DNA from: Bacteroidota bacterium
Lineage (GTDB): Bacteria > Bacteroidota > Bacteroidia > UKL13-3
Direction of reading: 5' to 3'
DNA length: 64,000 nucleotides
Assembly: GCA_027482225.1 (NCBI GenBank)
Contig: JAIXWD010000020.1
Location: 186,001 to 250,000 of the forward strand
A program made the position numbers and the translations under genes. The notes under the pieces are model-generated. The model was not told the DNA's origin. It was given only the letters and a program-made list of their open reading frames with translations, and searched no databases. Shown in pieces: positions 18,859 through 29,770 of the stretch (positions are counted from its first letter, which is position 1; each line of letters begins with the position of its first letter).

Positions 18859-20319
18859 TTGAGTGAAATTTTAAAAATTCGGTGGTTTTATACAATCGGG
18901 GTATTGTTTATTTTACTCACTGCATACGGTATTTATACTGATGATTATTCCATTCATGTTTTACCTTTTATACTTTTATTTGCATATTTGGTTTTATTTA
19001 AGCTTGATACTGTTTTACTTCTTCTCAGTTTTATTGTTCCGCTTGCCATAGAGTTTGATGATATTGGCATGGGACTTGGTATAAGCCTTCCCGATGAACC
19101 CATAGTAATGGTGGTGATGTTTTTATCTGTGCTGAGATTTATTATTGATGGTACATATGATGTAAAAGTTTTCAGGCATCCAGTTTCTGTTTTGATTTTA
19201 GTTAATATTGGGTGGTATATTGTAACTATTTTTACCAGTGAATTACCCTTTGTTAGTTTCAAGTTTGTATTGTCTCGCTTTTGGTTTATAGTGGTGTATT
19301 ATTTTTTAGGAGTAATGCTATTCCGAAAACTATCCAATATACATAAATATTTATGGTTGTATATAGCCTCCCTGTCAATTGTTGTTGTTTATACCTTGTA
19401 TATGCACAGTTTATCTGGCTTTACACAAGAGTCATCGTATTACATCAGCATGCCTTTTTATCGTGCACATGGAATTTACTCAGCAGCAATTTCATATTTT
19501 ATACCCTTATTTTTTGCCTATTTATTTTATAGCCGTAAACTCAAATTAAACTTCTTTACCATTTTACTTGTAACCTTTTTATTGGTTATGTTTTTAACTG
19601 GTGTATTTTACTCATACACTCGCGCTGCATGGTTAAGTATTGCTGTTGCTTTAGGCATGATTTTACCGCTTGCACTTAAACTAAAATTGAAAACACAATT
19701 AGTAATTTTGTTTTTTGGCGCAACCTTTTTTTTAGCTTTTCAAGATCAAATATTTTACGCTTTGTCTAAAAACAAACAAGATTCAGGTGAAGGTTTTGGT
19801 AAGCATTTACAATCAGCATCAAATATACGTACAGATGCATCAAATATAGAGCGTATAAATCGCTGGATATCGGCAATAAATATGTGGAAGGAGAGGCCCA
19901 TTATGGGGTTTGGTCCAGGCACCTATGTATTTTGTTATGCCCCTTATCAGGAAGCCCGATACCGTACCCTTATTAGTACTAATTTCGGTAATCAAGGCAA
20001 CTCGCATAGCGAATTTTTAAATCCATTATCTGAAACAGGATTAATTGGCATGGGTAGTTTAATTATGATCATATTAGTTGGATTAAATACCGCTTTTAAT
20101 GTTTTTTACAAAACCAATTCGGCTAAAGTAAAAGTAGTTTTGATTGGTGTAACACTTGGATTGATTGGCTATTTTACACACGGGTTTCTTAATCATTACA
20201 GCGAAACAACAAAAATAGCACCATTGGTATGGGGTAGTTTTGCCATTATTGTAGCTATTGATTTATATCATAAAAACGATGTTAAATCGGATGAGCGTTT
20301 AACGCATGAAACTAAATAA
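18859..20319 (+). CDS. O-antigen ligase / polymerase family membrane protein
   Basis: Multi-TM protein; SYTRAAWLSIAVALG, RINRWISAINMWKERPIMGFGPGTY, GNSHSEFLNPLSETGLIGMG is the Wzy_C signature. TTG start. Confidence 0.9.
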   Translation: MSEILKIRWFYTIGVLFILLTAYGIYTDDYSIHVLPFILLFAYLVLFKLDTVLLLLSFIVPLAIEFDDIGMGLGISLPDEPIVMVVMFLSVLRFIIDGTYDVKVFRHPVSVLILVNIGWYIVTIFTSELPFVSFKFVLSRFWFIVVYYFLGVMLFRKLSNIHKYLWLYIASLSIVVVYTLYMHSLSGFTQESSYYISMPFYRAHGIYSAAISYFIPLFFAYLFYSRKLKLNFFTILLVTFLLVMFLTGVFYSYTRAAWLSIAVALGMILPLALKLKLKTQLVILFFGATFFLAFQDQIFYALSKNKQDSGEGFGKHLQSASNIRTDASNIERINRWISAINMWKERPIMGFGPGTYVFCYAPYQEARYRTLISTNFGNQGNSHSEFLNPLSETGLIGMGSLIMIILVGLNTAFNVFYKTNSAKVKVVLIGVTLGLIGYFTHGFLNHYSETTKIAPLVWGSFAIIVAIDLYHKNDVKSDERLTHETK

Positions 20320-20320
20320 T

Positions 20321-21547
20321 TTAGGCATGTGCGGCTATCAATAAATCTAAATCTTTAGGATAGATATTTAAACGTTGGCCTAGGTGTTTATTAGTTAAAT
20401 TTCCCTTATAAATATAAACTCCACTCCTTGAAGATTGGTTAACCCACAGGTAATCAGTAATTGAACCGCATTCTGCTAAATCCAATAGTAGCGGTGTTAA
20501 AACATTGCTCAATGCATAACTTGCAGTACGACTAACTCTAGAGTTAATATTAGGTACGCAGTAATGAATCACATCATGTTTAATAAACGTTGGTTTATCA
20601 TGGCTGGTTACTTCGCTTGTTTCAAAACATCCACCTTGGTCAATACAAATATCAACAATAACAGACATGGGTTTCATCTTACAAACCATTTCCTCGGTAA
20701 CCACATTTAAACTTCTACCTTCCGCACTCCACAAACAACCAATAGCTACATCAGCAGATTCAAGGGCTTTTTGTAGTATTTTTGGATGAAGCAACGAGGT
20801 AAATATTTTAACTCCTAAATTATTTTGTAATCTTCTTAATTTTTCTAGTGAGTTATCAAAAACTTTAACTGTAGCTCCTTTTCCTAATGCTGTTCTAGCA
20901 GCATATTCTCCAACAGTGCCAGCACCAATAATAACAATTTCTGTTGGCGGAATTCCAGTAACACCTCCTAACATTTCTCCTTTACCTCCACGCGTACTGC
21001 AGAGCAACTCGGCAGCTACTGCTATAGATGATAAGCCGGATATTTCGCTCATGCTTCTAACTATAGGGTGTATTCCGTCATCAGATTTTAAAAATTCAAA
21101 TGCAATGGCTGTCATTTTTTTTGCCATTAAACTTCTGATATATGCATCATTTCGACTACTAAGTTGAATTGCAGATATCAGTAATTGTTGGGTTTGAAGT
21201 AAACTGATTTCATGTTCGGTTGGCGGCTCAACCTTAACAATAACATCGGCCTTAAATACTTCATCAGGGTTATAGCATATTTGAGCTCCTGCCTCGCTGT
21301 AATCTTGATCACTAAAATGTGCATGCTTGCCTGCTCCAGCCTCAATTCTAACCTCATTTCCATTAGTAACCAATAAGTTTACCGATGAGGGGGTTAGAGC
21401 TATTCGATGTTCTTGTAAAGTTGTTTCTTTAGGAACTCCAATAAATAAACCTTTTATTGATTTTTTCACCTCCAATAATGCCTCTTTGGGTTGTATACTT
21501 GCAGCTTTGGCTAACTCACTAAAACCTGCTTTGTTTAACTCGTCCAT
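20321..21547 (-). CDS. ald: Alanine dehydrogenase
   Basis: IGVPKETTLQEHRIALTPSSVNLLV, VKVEPPTEHEISLL, VIIGAGTVGEYAARTALGKGATVKVFDNS. Start ATG 21547. Confidence 0.88.
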   Translation of the reverse strand: MDELNKAGFSELAKAASIQPKEALLEVKKSIKGLFIGVPKETTLQEHRIALTPSSVNLLVTNGNEVRIEAGAGKHAHFSDQDYSEAGAQICYNPDEVFKADVIVKVEPPTEHEISLLQTQQLLISAIQLSSRNDAYIRSLMAKKMTAIAFEFLKSDDGIHPIVRSMSEISGLSSIAVAAELLCSTRGGKGEMLGGVTGIPPTEIVIIGAGTVGEYAARTALGKGATVKVFDNSLEKLRRLQNNLGVKIFTSLLHPKILQKALESADVAIGCLWSAEGRSLNVVTEEMVCKMKPMSVIVDICIDQGGCFETSEVTSHDKPTFIKHDVIHYCVPNINSRVSRTASYALSNVLTPLLLDLAECGSITDYLWVNQSSRSGVYIYKGNLTNKHLGQRLNIYPKDLDLLIAAHA

Positions 21548-21698
21548 AATTGGTTTGTGTTTTTTCAAAAATAATGAACTCTAACTCAAAAAAGTATCAG
21601 TTAAAATAAAAAAACAAATAATATTTCCTTTTTACTCAATTAAATTTTCTTGTATTGTACTGTTTTTCAGTGTTTTTTACTATAAAATAGTATAAAGG

Positions 21699-21730
21699 TT
21701 GCTAAAAAATAATTGGTTTAGCTATATTTG
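21699..21730 (+). promoter_or_regulatory. Bacteroidota-type promoter for yceD-rpmF-plsX-fabH cluster
   Basis: TTG 21699-21701, 21-nt gap, TATATTTG 21723-21730. Confidence 0.5.
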
Positions 21731-21746
21731 CAGGCTTCAATAAAAG

Positions 21747-22265
21747 ATGGGATCGAAGGGTAAAGATTATTTAATCGAGTTTAACAAACTCACCATGGGC
21801 TTAAATCATTTTGAGTTCAATCTAAATAATGCCTTTTTCGCTCAAATAGAAGGTAGCATTATCAGCAATGCTGAGGCTAGAGTTACATTGGAATTAAATA
21901 AAACTGAATCCATGTACGAACTGCAATTTACACTAACTGGAACTGTTAGTGAAAAATGTGACAATTGCCTGAGTGATATTGATCTTTTGCTTGATAATGA
22001 TTTCTATCTTTTAATGAAAATAAGTGAAAATGAAGATTATAGTGACGATGAGATTATTTATGTTACCAAAAATATTTTGGAATACAATTTAACTCAATAT
22101 CTATATGAATCGTTTATATTGAGTATGCCTACTCGGAAGGTTTGTGAGATGGGCGGAAAAAAATGTGACCCAGAGTTGGTAAGTAAAATCAACAACTTTG
22201 AAAGCGATGACAAAGATGGTAATCAATCAAACCCAATGTGGGATAAACTAAAAGGAATTTTTTAA
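21747..22265 (+). CDS. DUF177/YceD family protein
   Basis: Position immediately before rpmF; EKCDNCLSDIDLLLDNDFYLLM and C-terminal DPELVSKI...DNPMWDKLKGIF pattern. Confidence 0.88.
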   Translation: MGSKGKDYLIEFNKLTMGLNHFEFNLNNAFFAQIEGSIISNAEARVTLELNKTESMYELQFTLTGTVSEKCDNCLSDIDLLLDNDFYLLMKISENEDYSDDEIIYVTKNILEYNLTQYLYESFILSMPTRKVCEMGGKKCDPELVSKINNFESDDKDGNQSNPMWDKLKGIF

Positions 22266-22286
22266 TAACAACTAAAACATACAATT

Positions 22287-22472
22287 ATGCCAAATCCAAA
22301 GCGAAAAATTTCTAACACTCGCAGAGACAAAAGAAGAACCCATTACAAAGGCGTTAATCCAACCCTTTCTGTTGATGCAACTTCTGGCGAAACACACTTA
22401 CGTCATAGAGTAACTGCTGATGGCTTTTACAAAGGTAAGTTAGTGTTTCCGGATATGAGAAAAGACGTTTAA
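22287..22472 (+). CDS. rpmF: 50S ribosomal protein L32 (Cys-free form)
   Basis: [20 protein letters not shown]...[20 protein letters not shown]. Confidence 0.95.
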   Translation: MPNPKRKISNTRRDKRRTHYKGVNPTLSVDATSGETHLRHRVTADGFYKGKLVFPDMRKDV

Positions 22473-22494
22473 TATTAACCCAAACCCATACCAA

Positions 22495-23457
22495 TTGATG
22501 AGAATAGGCTTTGATATTATGGGAGGTGATTTTGCCCCCCTTGAGGCTATTAAAGGAGCTATCCTTGCCCAAAAAGAATTAACTTCTGATATTAGAATTG
22601 TATTGTTTGGTGATGAATCAGCAGCAAGAAAAATGCTAACAGAAAATGGTGCCAATGAATCAGATTTTGATTTTGTTCATACCACAGAAGTTATTGAAAT
22701 GGGAGAGCATCCCACAAAAGCAATATCCCAAAAGCGTAATTCAAGCATTGCAGTTGGTTTCAGTCAATTAGCGGCCAAACAAATTGATTCTTTTGTGAGT
22801 GCAGGTAACACAGGAGCCATGTTAGTGGGTGCTATGTTCTCTGTTAAACCCATAGAAGGAGTTATCCGACCTTGTATTACTGCCACAGTACCAAAGCCAA
22901 ACGGCAAAACCGGATTACTTTTGGATGTAGGTGTAAATGCAGATTGCAAACCAGATGTTCTATATCAGTTTGCTGTTTTAGGCTCTTTAATGATGAAACA
23001 TGTTCTAAAGGTTGAATCTCCTCGTGTTGGTTTAATGAGCATTGGTGAAGAGAAAGAAAAAGGTAATTTAGTTACTATCGCAGCCCATCAGTTATTAGAC
23101 ACCGGAGGTCCGTTTAATTTTATTGGTAACGTGGAAGGTCGAGATTTATTAACTGATAAAAGTGACGTGATAGTATGTGAAGGGTTTGTTGGAAATATTA
23201 TACTAAAAGCATACGAAGCGTTTTATTATGTTGTGAAAAAACGTGGAAGTACTGATGAGTATCTTGATCGCTTTAATTACGAAAATTATGGAGGAACTCC
23301 TATTCTTGGAGTAAATGCCCCTGTAATAATTGGACATGGTATTTCAAACGCAAAGGCTTTTAAAAACATGATTTTTACAGCTAAAGAAGTTTCAGATTCT
23401 GGCTTGTGCAACATAATTAGGGAAGAATTTAAAAATCTGGTATTACCTGTAAATTAG
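22495..23457 (+). CDS. plsX: Phosphate acyltransferase PlsX
   Basis: MRIGFDIMGGDFAPLEAIKGA, SAGNTGAMLVGAM, NVEGRDLL, VCEGFVGNIILK. Confidence 0.97.
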   Translation: MMRIGFDIMGGDFAPLEAIKGAILAQKELTSDIRIVLFGDESAARKMLTENGANESDFDFVHTTEVIEMGEHPTKAISQKRNSSIAVGFSQLAAKQIDSFVSAGNTGAMLVGAMFSVKPIEGVIRPCITATVPKPNGKTGLLLDVGVNADCKPDVLYQFAVLGSLMMKHVLKVESPRVGLMSIGEEKEKGNLVTIAAHQLLDTGGPFNFIGNVEGRDLLTDKSDVIVCEGFVGNIILKAYEAFYYVVKKRGSTDEYLDRFNYENYGGTPILGVNAPVIIGHGISNAKAFKNMIFTAKEVSDSGLCNIIREEFKNLVLPVN

Positions 23458-23458
23458 C

Positions 23459-24463
23459 ATGAGTAAAATTACAGCAGCAATTACATGTGTTCAAGGATAC
23501 GTTCCTGATTATAAGCTTACCAATGCTGAATTGGAGAAACTAGTAGATACCTCAGATGAGTGGATAACTTCTCGAACTGGCATCAAAGAAAGAAGACTAC
23601 TTAATACTCCTGGCTTAGCAACCTCTGATATGGGAGTTGAAGCAGTTAACGGTTTGCTTAAAAAGCGTGGAATAACTGCAAACGAAATCGAACTAATCAT
23701 ATTTGCTACAGTTACTCCTGACATGGTATTTCCATCAACCGCTTGTATTTTGGCCGATAAAATTGGTGCCAAAAATGCATGGGGGTTTGATTTGGCCGCA
23801 GCTTGTTCAGGATTTTTGTTTGCATTACAAACTGCAGCTTCATTTATAGAATCAGGTAAACACAAAAATGTGTTGGTAGTTGGAGGAGATAAAATGTCCT
23901 CAATTATTGATTATACAGACAGGAACACCTGCATTATTTTTGGTGATGGTTTAGGGTGTGTTCTGCTTGAACCAAACAATGAGGGTAATGGAGTTATAGA
24001 CAGTGTATTGAAAATTGATGGTCAAGGCCGTCATTATTTACATCAAAAAGCAGGCGGGTCATTAAGACCACCAACGCACGAAACAATAGATTCACGCGAA
24101 CATTTCGTGTATCAAGATGGAAAGGCAGTGTTTAAATTCGCAGTAACTGGAATGGCTGATGTATCTGCTCAAATAATGGAACGAAACAACTTAACTGCTG
24201 AAGATGTAACATACCTTGTTCCACATCAAGCCAACCTAAGAATTATTGATGCTACTGCTGAACGCATGGGATTGGACAAAAACAAAGTGATGATAAATAT
24301 TGATCACTTTGGTAATACCACGAATGGCACTTTACCTTTACTGCTATGGGAGTGGGAAAATAAATTAAAAAAAGGTGATAACCTTGTATTATCCGCATTT
24401 GGTGGCGGATTCACTTGGGGCTCTATCTATTTAAAGTGGGCATACAATGGCAGTAAAGTTTAA
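23459..24463 (+). CDS. fabH: 3-oxoacyl-ACP synthase III
   Basis: TSDEWITSRTGIKERRL, DLAAACSGFLFAL, PHQANLRIIDA, NTTNGTLPLLLWE. Confidence 0.97.
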   Translation: MSKITAAITCVQGYVPDYKLTNAELEKLVDTSDEWITSRTGIKERRLLNTPGLATSDMGVEAVNGLLKKRGITANEIELIIFATVTPDMVFPSTACILADKIGAKNAWGFDLAAACSGFLFALQTAASFIESGKHKNVLVVGGDKMSSIIDYTDRNTCIIFGDGLGCVLLEPNNEGNGVIDSVLKIDGQGRHYLHQKAGGSLRPPTHETIDSREHFVYQDGKAVFKFAVTGMADVSAQIMERNNLTAEDVTYLVPHQANLRIIDATAERMGLDKNKVMINIDHFGNTTNGTLPLLLWEWENKLKKGDNLVLSAFGGGFTWGSIYLKWAYNGSKV

Positions 24464-24530
24464 TTTTATATTTAAGTAGTAAACAATTATAAAAATAAAT
24501 TACTTTTGATAGTATTCAAATAACTCCAAC

Positions 24531-24989
24531 ATGGAATTAAAAGAAATTAAAGAACTGATTAAATTGGTTTCGGAAACGGGAGTTTCTGAGGTTGAAATTG
24601 AACGTGGTGATTTTAAAATTGCCATTAAAAAAATTGAAGAAAAAGTAATTGTGCAAAATACAGCACCAGTCATTCAACCACAAATGGTTATTGCGCCACC
24701 AGCTGTAGCATCAACTCCTGCAACGCCAGCTACTGAGCGTACAAACAATTTAATTACCATTAAATCACCAATGATTGGTACATTTTACAAATCATCATCT
24801 CCTGATAAACCCGCATTTATTGGAGTTGGCGATGAAATAGTACCAGGAAAAGTTCTTTGCATAATAGAAGCAATGAAATTGTTTAACGAAATAGAATCAG
24901 AAATATCAGGCCGTATTGTTAAAGTACTTGTTGAAAATGCTTCACCAGTTGAATACGATCAGCCTTTATTTTTAGTTGAACCAATGTAA
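24531..24989 (+). CDS. accB: Acetyl-CoA carboxylase biotin carboxyl carrier protein
   Basis: SPMIGTFYKSSSPDKPAFIGVGDEI...CIIEAMKLFNEIESE biotinylation motif EAMKL. Confidence 0.97.
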   Translation: MELKEIKELIKLVSETGVSEVEIERGDFKIAIKKIEEKVIVQNTAPVIQPQMVIAPPAVASTPATPATERTNNLITIKSPMIGTFYKSSSPDKPAFIGVGDEIVPGKVLCIIEAMKLFNEIESEISGRIVKVLVENASPVEYDQPLFLVEPM

Positions 24990-25082
24990 AATTTTTAAAG
25001 CAAAAGAATACTAAAGTCGATAAGTTCTTTTTGTAGCTTGTCGACTTTGTTTTTAAAATCATATCAACATTTAAAACAACGC

Positions 25083-26429
25083 ATGTTTAAAAAGATATTA
25101 ATTGCCAACCGTGGCGAAATAGCATTAAGAATTATTCGAACTGCTCGCGAAATGGGGATTAAAACAGTTGCTGTATATTCAACAGCAGATAAAGATAGTT
25201 TACATGTAAGATTTGCCGATGAAGCTGTTTGCATTGGCCCTCCACCATCTCCACAATCATATTTAAATATACCTAATATTATAGCTGCGGCAGAAATAAC
25301 TAATGCTGATGCTATACATCCGGGATATGGGTTTTTATCAGAGAATGCAAAGTTTTCTGGGATATGCCGCGATCATGGAATTAAATTTATAGGTGCATCA
25401 CCAGAAATGATTAATGCCATGGGGGATAAGGCTAGTGCTAAAGATACTATGAAAAAAGCTGGTGTTCCTGTAATTCCTGGTAGTGATGGTTTACTAGTAA
25501 GCTCAGATGAAGGCCGTGAGTTAGCCAAAGTTATTGGTTATCCCGTAATCATAAAAGCTACTGCTGGAGGCGGAGGAAGGGGCATGCGCATCATATGGAG
25601 TGATGAAGAGTTTGAACGCAATTGGGATAGTGCTCGTCAAGAATCATCTGCAGCATTTGGTAACGATGGAATTTACATGGAAAAATATGTAGAGGACCCT
25701 CGTCACATTGAAATTCAGTTAGCCGGTGATCAATACGGAAACGTTTGCCATTTAAGTGAGCGTGATTGCTCAATTCAGCGCAGACATCAGAAACTAGTTG
25801 AAGAAGCGCCATCTCCTTTTATTACTCCCGAGTTGCGTGAAATAATGGGTGATGCAGCAATAAAGGGAGCCAAGTCAATTAACTACGAAGGTTTAGGAAC
25901 CATTGAATTTTTGGTTGATAAACACCGTAATTTTTACTTCATGGAAATGAATACCCGTATTCAAGTTGAACATCCAGTTACCGAAGAAGTAATTAACTAC
26001 GATTTAGTAAAAGAACAAATATTAATAGCTGCTGGTGTTCCTATTAGTGGTAGAAATTATCTACCTACAAAACACGCTATAGAATGTCGTATTAATGCCG
26101 AAGATCCACAGAATAACTTCAGGCCTACTCCAGGTAAAATTGAATATTTACATAAGCCAGGTGGACACGGTACTCGAGTTGATACACATATTTATGCAGG
26201 TTATACTATACCTTCTAATTATGATAGTATGATTGCTAAATTAATAGTTAGTGCTCAAACCCGTGAAGAGGCCATTATTAAAATGGAAAGGGCATTAGGA
26301 GAATTTATTATTGAAGGACCTGGCATAAAAACCACAATTCCACTCCATATTAAATTGATGCAAAACGAAGATTTTAAAAAAGGAAATTTTACTACATCCT
26401 TCATGAATACCTTTGATATGAACGCTTAA
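25083..26429 (+). CDS. accC: Acetyl-CoA carboxylase, biotin carboxylase subunit
   Basis: [56 protein letters not shown]. Start ATG 25083. Confidence 0.97.
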   Translation: MFKKILIANRGEIALRIIRTAREMGIKTVAVYSTADKDSLHVRFADEAVCIGPPPSPQSYLNIPNIIAAAEITNADAIHPGYGFLSENAKFSGICRDHGIKFIGASPEMINAMGDKASAKDTMKKAGVPVIPGSDGLLVSSDEGRELAKVIGYPVIIKATAGGGGRGMRIIWSDEEFERNWDSARQESSAAFGNDGIYMEKYVEDPRHIEIQLAGDQYGNVCHLSERDCSIQRRHQKLVEEAPSPFITPELREIMGDAAIKGAKSINYEGLGTIEFLVDKHRNFYFMEMNTRIQVEHPVTEEVINYDLVKEQILIAAGVPISGRNYLPTKHAIECRINAEDPQNNFRPTPGKIEYLHKPGGHGTRVDTHIYAGYTIPSNYDSMIAKLIVSAQTREEAIIKMERALGEFIIEGPGIKTTIPLHIKLMQNEDFKKGNFTTSFMNTFDMNA

Positions 26430-26446
26430 TCAAATAAATTCATAGT

Positions 26447-26486
26447 AAAGCCTGACTTGTTTCAAATGGGAGTCAGGCTTTTTTTA
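26447..26486 (+). terminator. Intrinsic terminator after accC
   Basis: AAAGCCTGACT ... AGTCAGGCTTT followed by a T-tract. Confidence 0.85.
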
Positions 26487-26506
26487 TGACTTTTTTTGTT
26501 TAAAAA

Positions 26507-26537
26507 CTTGTTGATATAAATAAGTTGCTTATCTTTG
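26507..26537 (+). promoter_or_regulatory. Promoter P1 of the rpsL ribosomal superoperon
   Basis: CTTG 26507-26510, N19, TATCTTTG 26530-26537, followed by CCCTCCC. Confidence 0.7.
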
Positions 26538-26618
26538 CCCTCCCTTTTAAGAGCCACATTAGTGGTTTGGATGTTAAAGTCTGATGGTTTAAATTACTTT
26601 GTAACCCGCTCAGCAAGC

Positions 26619-26648
26619 AATATTTTAATTAAAATTAAAATATTTTTT
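26619..26648 (+). promoter_or_regulatory. AT-rich hairpin with T-tract in the rpsL leader (attenuator candidate)
   Basis: AATATTTTAATT-AA-AATTAAAATATT perfect 12-bp inverted repeat followed by TTTTTT. Confidence 0.5.
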
Positions 26649-26656
26649 GTCAGGCA

Positions 26657-26688
26657 CTTGCATAGCACAATAATTACATCTACTTTTG
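26657..26688 (+). promoter_or_regulatory. Promoter P2 of the rpsL ribosomal superoperon
   Basis: CTTG 26657-26660, N20, TACTTTTG 26681-26688, followed by CCTCCCC. Confidence 0.7.
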
Positions 26689-26731
26689 CCTCCCCTTAGA
26701 AATTAAGAAAAACTGTTTTTTAAAGCAAAAT

Positions 26732-27142
26732 ATGCCAACTATACAACAGCTTGTAAGAAAAGGTCGTACCGAAATTACTACCAAAAGTAAGTCACCAGCC
26801 TTAGATTCATGCCCTCAACGCAGAGGCGTTTGTACCCGTGTGTACACAACAACACCAAAGAAGCCTAACTCGGCAATGCGTAAAGTAGCTCGTGTTCGTT
26901 TAACAAACGGAAACGAAGTTAATGCGTACATTCCAGGTGAAGGTCACAACTTGCAAGAGCATTCTATCGTGTTAGTTCGCGGTGGCCGTGTTAAAGATTT
27001 ACCAGGTGTTCGTTATCACATTGTTCGTGGTGCATTAGATACCGCAGGTGTTGCTGGACGTAACCAACGCAGATCTAAATATGGTACAAAAAAACCAAAG
27101 CCAGGTCAAGCAGCGGTTGATCCAAAAGCTAAAAAGAAATAA
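26732..27142 (+). CDS. rpsL: 30S ribosomal protein S12
   Basis: [12 protein letters not shown]...[20 protein letters not shown]...[16 protein letters not shown]. Confidence 0.99.
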   Translation: MPTIQQLVRKGRTEITTKSKSPALDSCPQRRGVCTRVYTTTPKKPNSAMRKVARVRLTNGNEVNAYIPGEGHNLQEHSIVLVRGGRVKDLPGVRYHIVRGALDTAGVAGRNQRRSKYGTKKPKPGQAAVDPKAKKK

Positions 27143-27165
27143 TTAAGATTTAGGGATAGTATACA

Positions 27166-27636
27166 ATGAGAAAATCAAAACCTAAAAAACGCATTTTATT
27201 GCCAGATCCGAAATTCAACGATATCTTGGTAACAAGATTTGTAAATAACCTAATGTGGGATGGTAAAAAAAGTACAGCGTATGATGTATTCTACACTGCA
27301 CTCGATAAAGTAGAGGCCAAAATTCAAGAACGTGGTATTGACGTTTGGAAAAAGGCACTAAACAATATCATGCCAGCAGTAGAGGTTAAAGCAAGACGTG
27401 TTGGTGGTGCTACTTTCCAAATTCCAATGGAGGTTCCTGCGGATAGAAAAGTTGCAGTTGGAATGAAATGGATGATAGACTACTCTCGCAGACGCAACGA
27501 AAAATCAATGTCAGATAAATTGGCAGGTGAGATTATCGCTGCTTCTAAAGGTGAAGGTGCTGCAGTTAAAAAACGTGAAGATACACACAGAATGGCAGAA
27601 GCTAACAAAGCATTCTCTCACTTTAAAGTTAGCTAA
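27166..27636 (+). CDS. rpsG: 30S ribosomal protein S7
   Basis: MRKSKPKKR...PAVEVKARRVGGATFQIPMEV. Confidence 0.99.
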   Translation: MRKSKPKKRILLPDPKFNDILVTRFVNNLMWDGKKSTAYDVFYTALDKVEAKIQERGIDVWKKALNNIMPAVEVKARRVGGATFQIPMEVPADRKVAVGMKWMIDYSRRRNEKSMSDKLAGEIIAASKGEGAAVKKREDTHRMAEANKAFSHFKVS

Positions 27637-27663
27637 TTTATAAAAGTTTAGAGTACATACAAA

Positions 27664-29766
27664 ATGTCAAGAGACTTATCATTAACAAGAAACATTGGAA
27701 TAGCAGCCCATATTGATGCGGGTAAAACCACAACAACTGAGCGTATATTATACTACTCTGGTGTAAACCACAAAATTGGTGAAGTACACGATGGTGCTTC
27801 TACAATGGACTGGATGGTACAAGAGGCCGAGCGTGGTATAACAATTACCTCAGCAGCAACTACTGTGCCTTGGAAATACCGTGGAAAAAATTATCATATC
27901 AATATTATTGATACTCCTGGTCACGTTGATTTTACCGTTGAGGTAAACCGTTCATTGCGTGTATTAGATGGATTAGTGTTTTTGTTTTCTGCGGTTGATG
28001 GCGTAGAGCCTCAATCAGAAACTAATTGGCGCTTAGCCAATAATTATAATGTTGCTCGTTTAGGCTTCGTTAATAAAATGGATCGCTCTGGCGCAGATTT
28101 CTTAAATGTTGTAAAGCAAGTAAGAGAAATGTTAGGCAGCCATGCCGTTCCTCTTCAATTGCCTATAGGTGCAGAAGATGGATTCAAAGGTGTTGTTGAT
28201 TTAATCAACTTCCGTGGAATGGTTTGGAACGAGCACGATAAAGGTATGACTTTCCAAGAGATTGATATTCCAGCTGATATGATGGAAGAGTCCTTGGAAT
28301 GGAGAGAGAAATTATTGGAAGCAGTTTCAGAATATGATGACTCTTTGATGGAGAAATTCTTCGAAGATCCAAAATCAATTACGGAACGCGAAATATTAGA
28401 TGCATTGCGTAAAGCTGTTGTTGATATGAAAATCGTTCCTATGTTGTGCGGTTCATCATTCAAAAATAAAGGTGTACAAACCATGTTAGATTTAGTTATG
28501 GAATTGTTACCTAGCCCAATGGATAAGCAAAGTATCACAGGTACAAACCCTGATACTGGTGCTGAAGTAAGCCGTAAACCATCTTATAACGAGCCATTTG
28601 CTGCTTTGGCATTTAAAATTGCAACAGATCCATTTGTAGGTCGTTTGGCTTTTATGCGTGCTTATTCAGGTAAATTAGATGCAGGTTCATATGTTTTAAA
28701 TACACGTAGTGGAAACAAAGAGCGTATTTCACGTATATTCCAAATGCATGCTAACAAACAAAATCCGATTGAAAGTTTAGGTGCTGGTGATATTGGTGCT
28801 GCAGTAGGTTTTAAAGATATCAAAACAGGTGACACACTTTGTGATGAGAAAAATCCTATTGTTTTAGAAGCAATGAACTTTCCTGAACCGGTTATTGGTT
28901 TAGCAATAGAACCTAAAACACAGGCAGACGTTGATAAGTTGGGTATGAGTTTAGCTAAATTAGCTGAAGAAGATCCTACTTTCCGTGTTCACACTGACGA
29001 AGATACAGGTCAAACTGTAATATCGGGTATGGGTGAATTACACTTAGAAATTATCGTAGATAGATTGAAACGTGAGTTCAAGGTTGAATGTAATCAAGGT
29101 GCACCTCAGGTTTCATACAAAGAAAATATTCAAAAAGCTACTATACACCGCGAGGTATATAAGAAACAGTCGGGTGGTAGAGGTAAATTTGCTGACATCC
29201 AGTTTGAATTAATTCCTGGTTCAGCTGATAAGCCGGGCCTTGAATTTGTAAACGAAATTGTTGGTGGTGCAATTCCAAAAGAATTTATTCCTTCAGTTGA
29301 AAAAGGTTTCAAAGCCGCAATGGTAAATGGTGTATTAGCCGGTTATGCTATTGAAAGTTTAAAAGTTCGCTTATTTGACGGTTCATTTCATGCGGTAGAT
29401 TCGGATGCATTGTCTTTTGAATTAGCAGCTAAAATGGGCTTTAAAGAAGCAGCCCGCAAATCAAGTCCTGTGTTGCTTGAGCCAATTATGAAAATAGAGG
29501 TTCTTACACCAGAAGAAAATATGGGTGACGTAATTGGTGACTTAAACAAACGTAGAGGCCAACTTGAAGGTATGGATACTCGCGCTGGTTCACAAGTTAT
29601 TAAAGCAAAAGTGCCATTGGCAGAAATGTTTGGATACGTGACTCAACTACGTACGTTGTCTTCAGGTCGTGCAACTTCTACAATGGAGTTTGATCATTAC
29701 GCTGAAGCACCTCGTAATGTTCAAGAAGAAGTTTTAGCAAAAGTAAACGGTAAAGCAAAAGCCTAA
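27664..29766 (+). CDS. fusA: Elongation factor G
   Basis: [25 protein letters not shown]...[12 protein letters not shown]...[12 protein letters not shown]. Confidence 0.99.
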   Translation: MSRDLSLTRNIGIAAHIDAGKTTTTERILYYSGVNHKIGEVHDGASTMDWMVQEAERGITITSAATTVPWKYRGKNYHINIIDTPGHVDFTVEVNRSLRVLDGLVFLFSAVDGVEPQSETNWRLANNYNVARLGFVNKMDRSGADFLNVVKQVREMLGSHAVPLQLPIGAEDGFKGVVDLINFRGMVWNEHDKGMTFQEIDIPADMMEESLEWREKLLEAVSEYDDSLMEKFFEDPKSITEREILDALRKAVVDMKIVPMLCGSSFKNKGVQTMLDLVMELLPSPMDKQSITGTNPDTGAEVSRKPSYNEPFAALAFKIATDPFVGRLAFMRAYSGKLDAGSYVLNTRSGNKERISRIFQMHANKQNPIESLGAGDIGAAVGFKDIKTGDTLCDEKNPIVLEAMNFPEPVIGLAIEPKTQADVDKLGMSLAKLAEEDPTFRVHTDEDTGQTVISGMGELHLEIIVDRLKREFKVECNQGAPQVSYKENIQKATIHREVYKKQSGGRGKFADIQFELIPGSADKPGLEFVNEIVGGAIPKEFIPSVEKGFKAAMVNGVLAGYAIESLKVRLFDGSFHAVDSDALSFELAAKMGFKEAARKSSPVLLEPIMKIEVLTPEENMGDVIGDLNKRRGQLEGMDTRAGSQVIKAKVPLAEMFGYVTQLRTLSSGRATSTMEFDHYAEAPRNVQEEVLAKVNGKAKA

Positions 29767-29770
29767 TATC

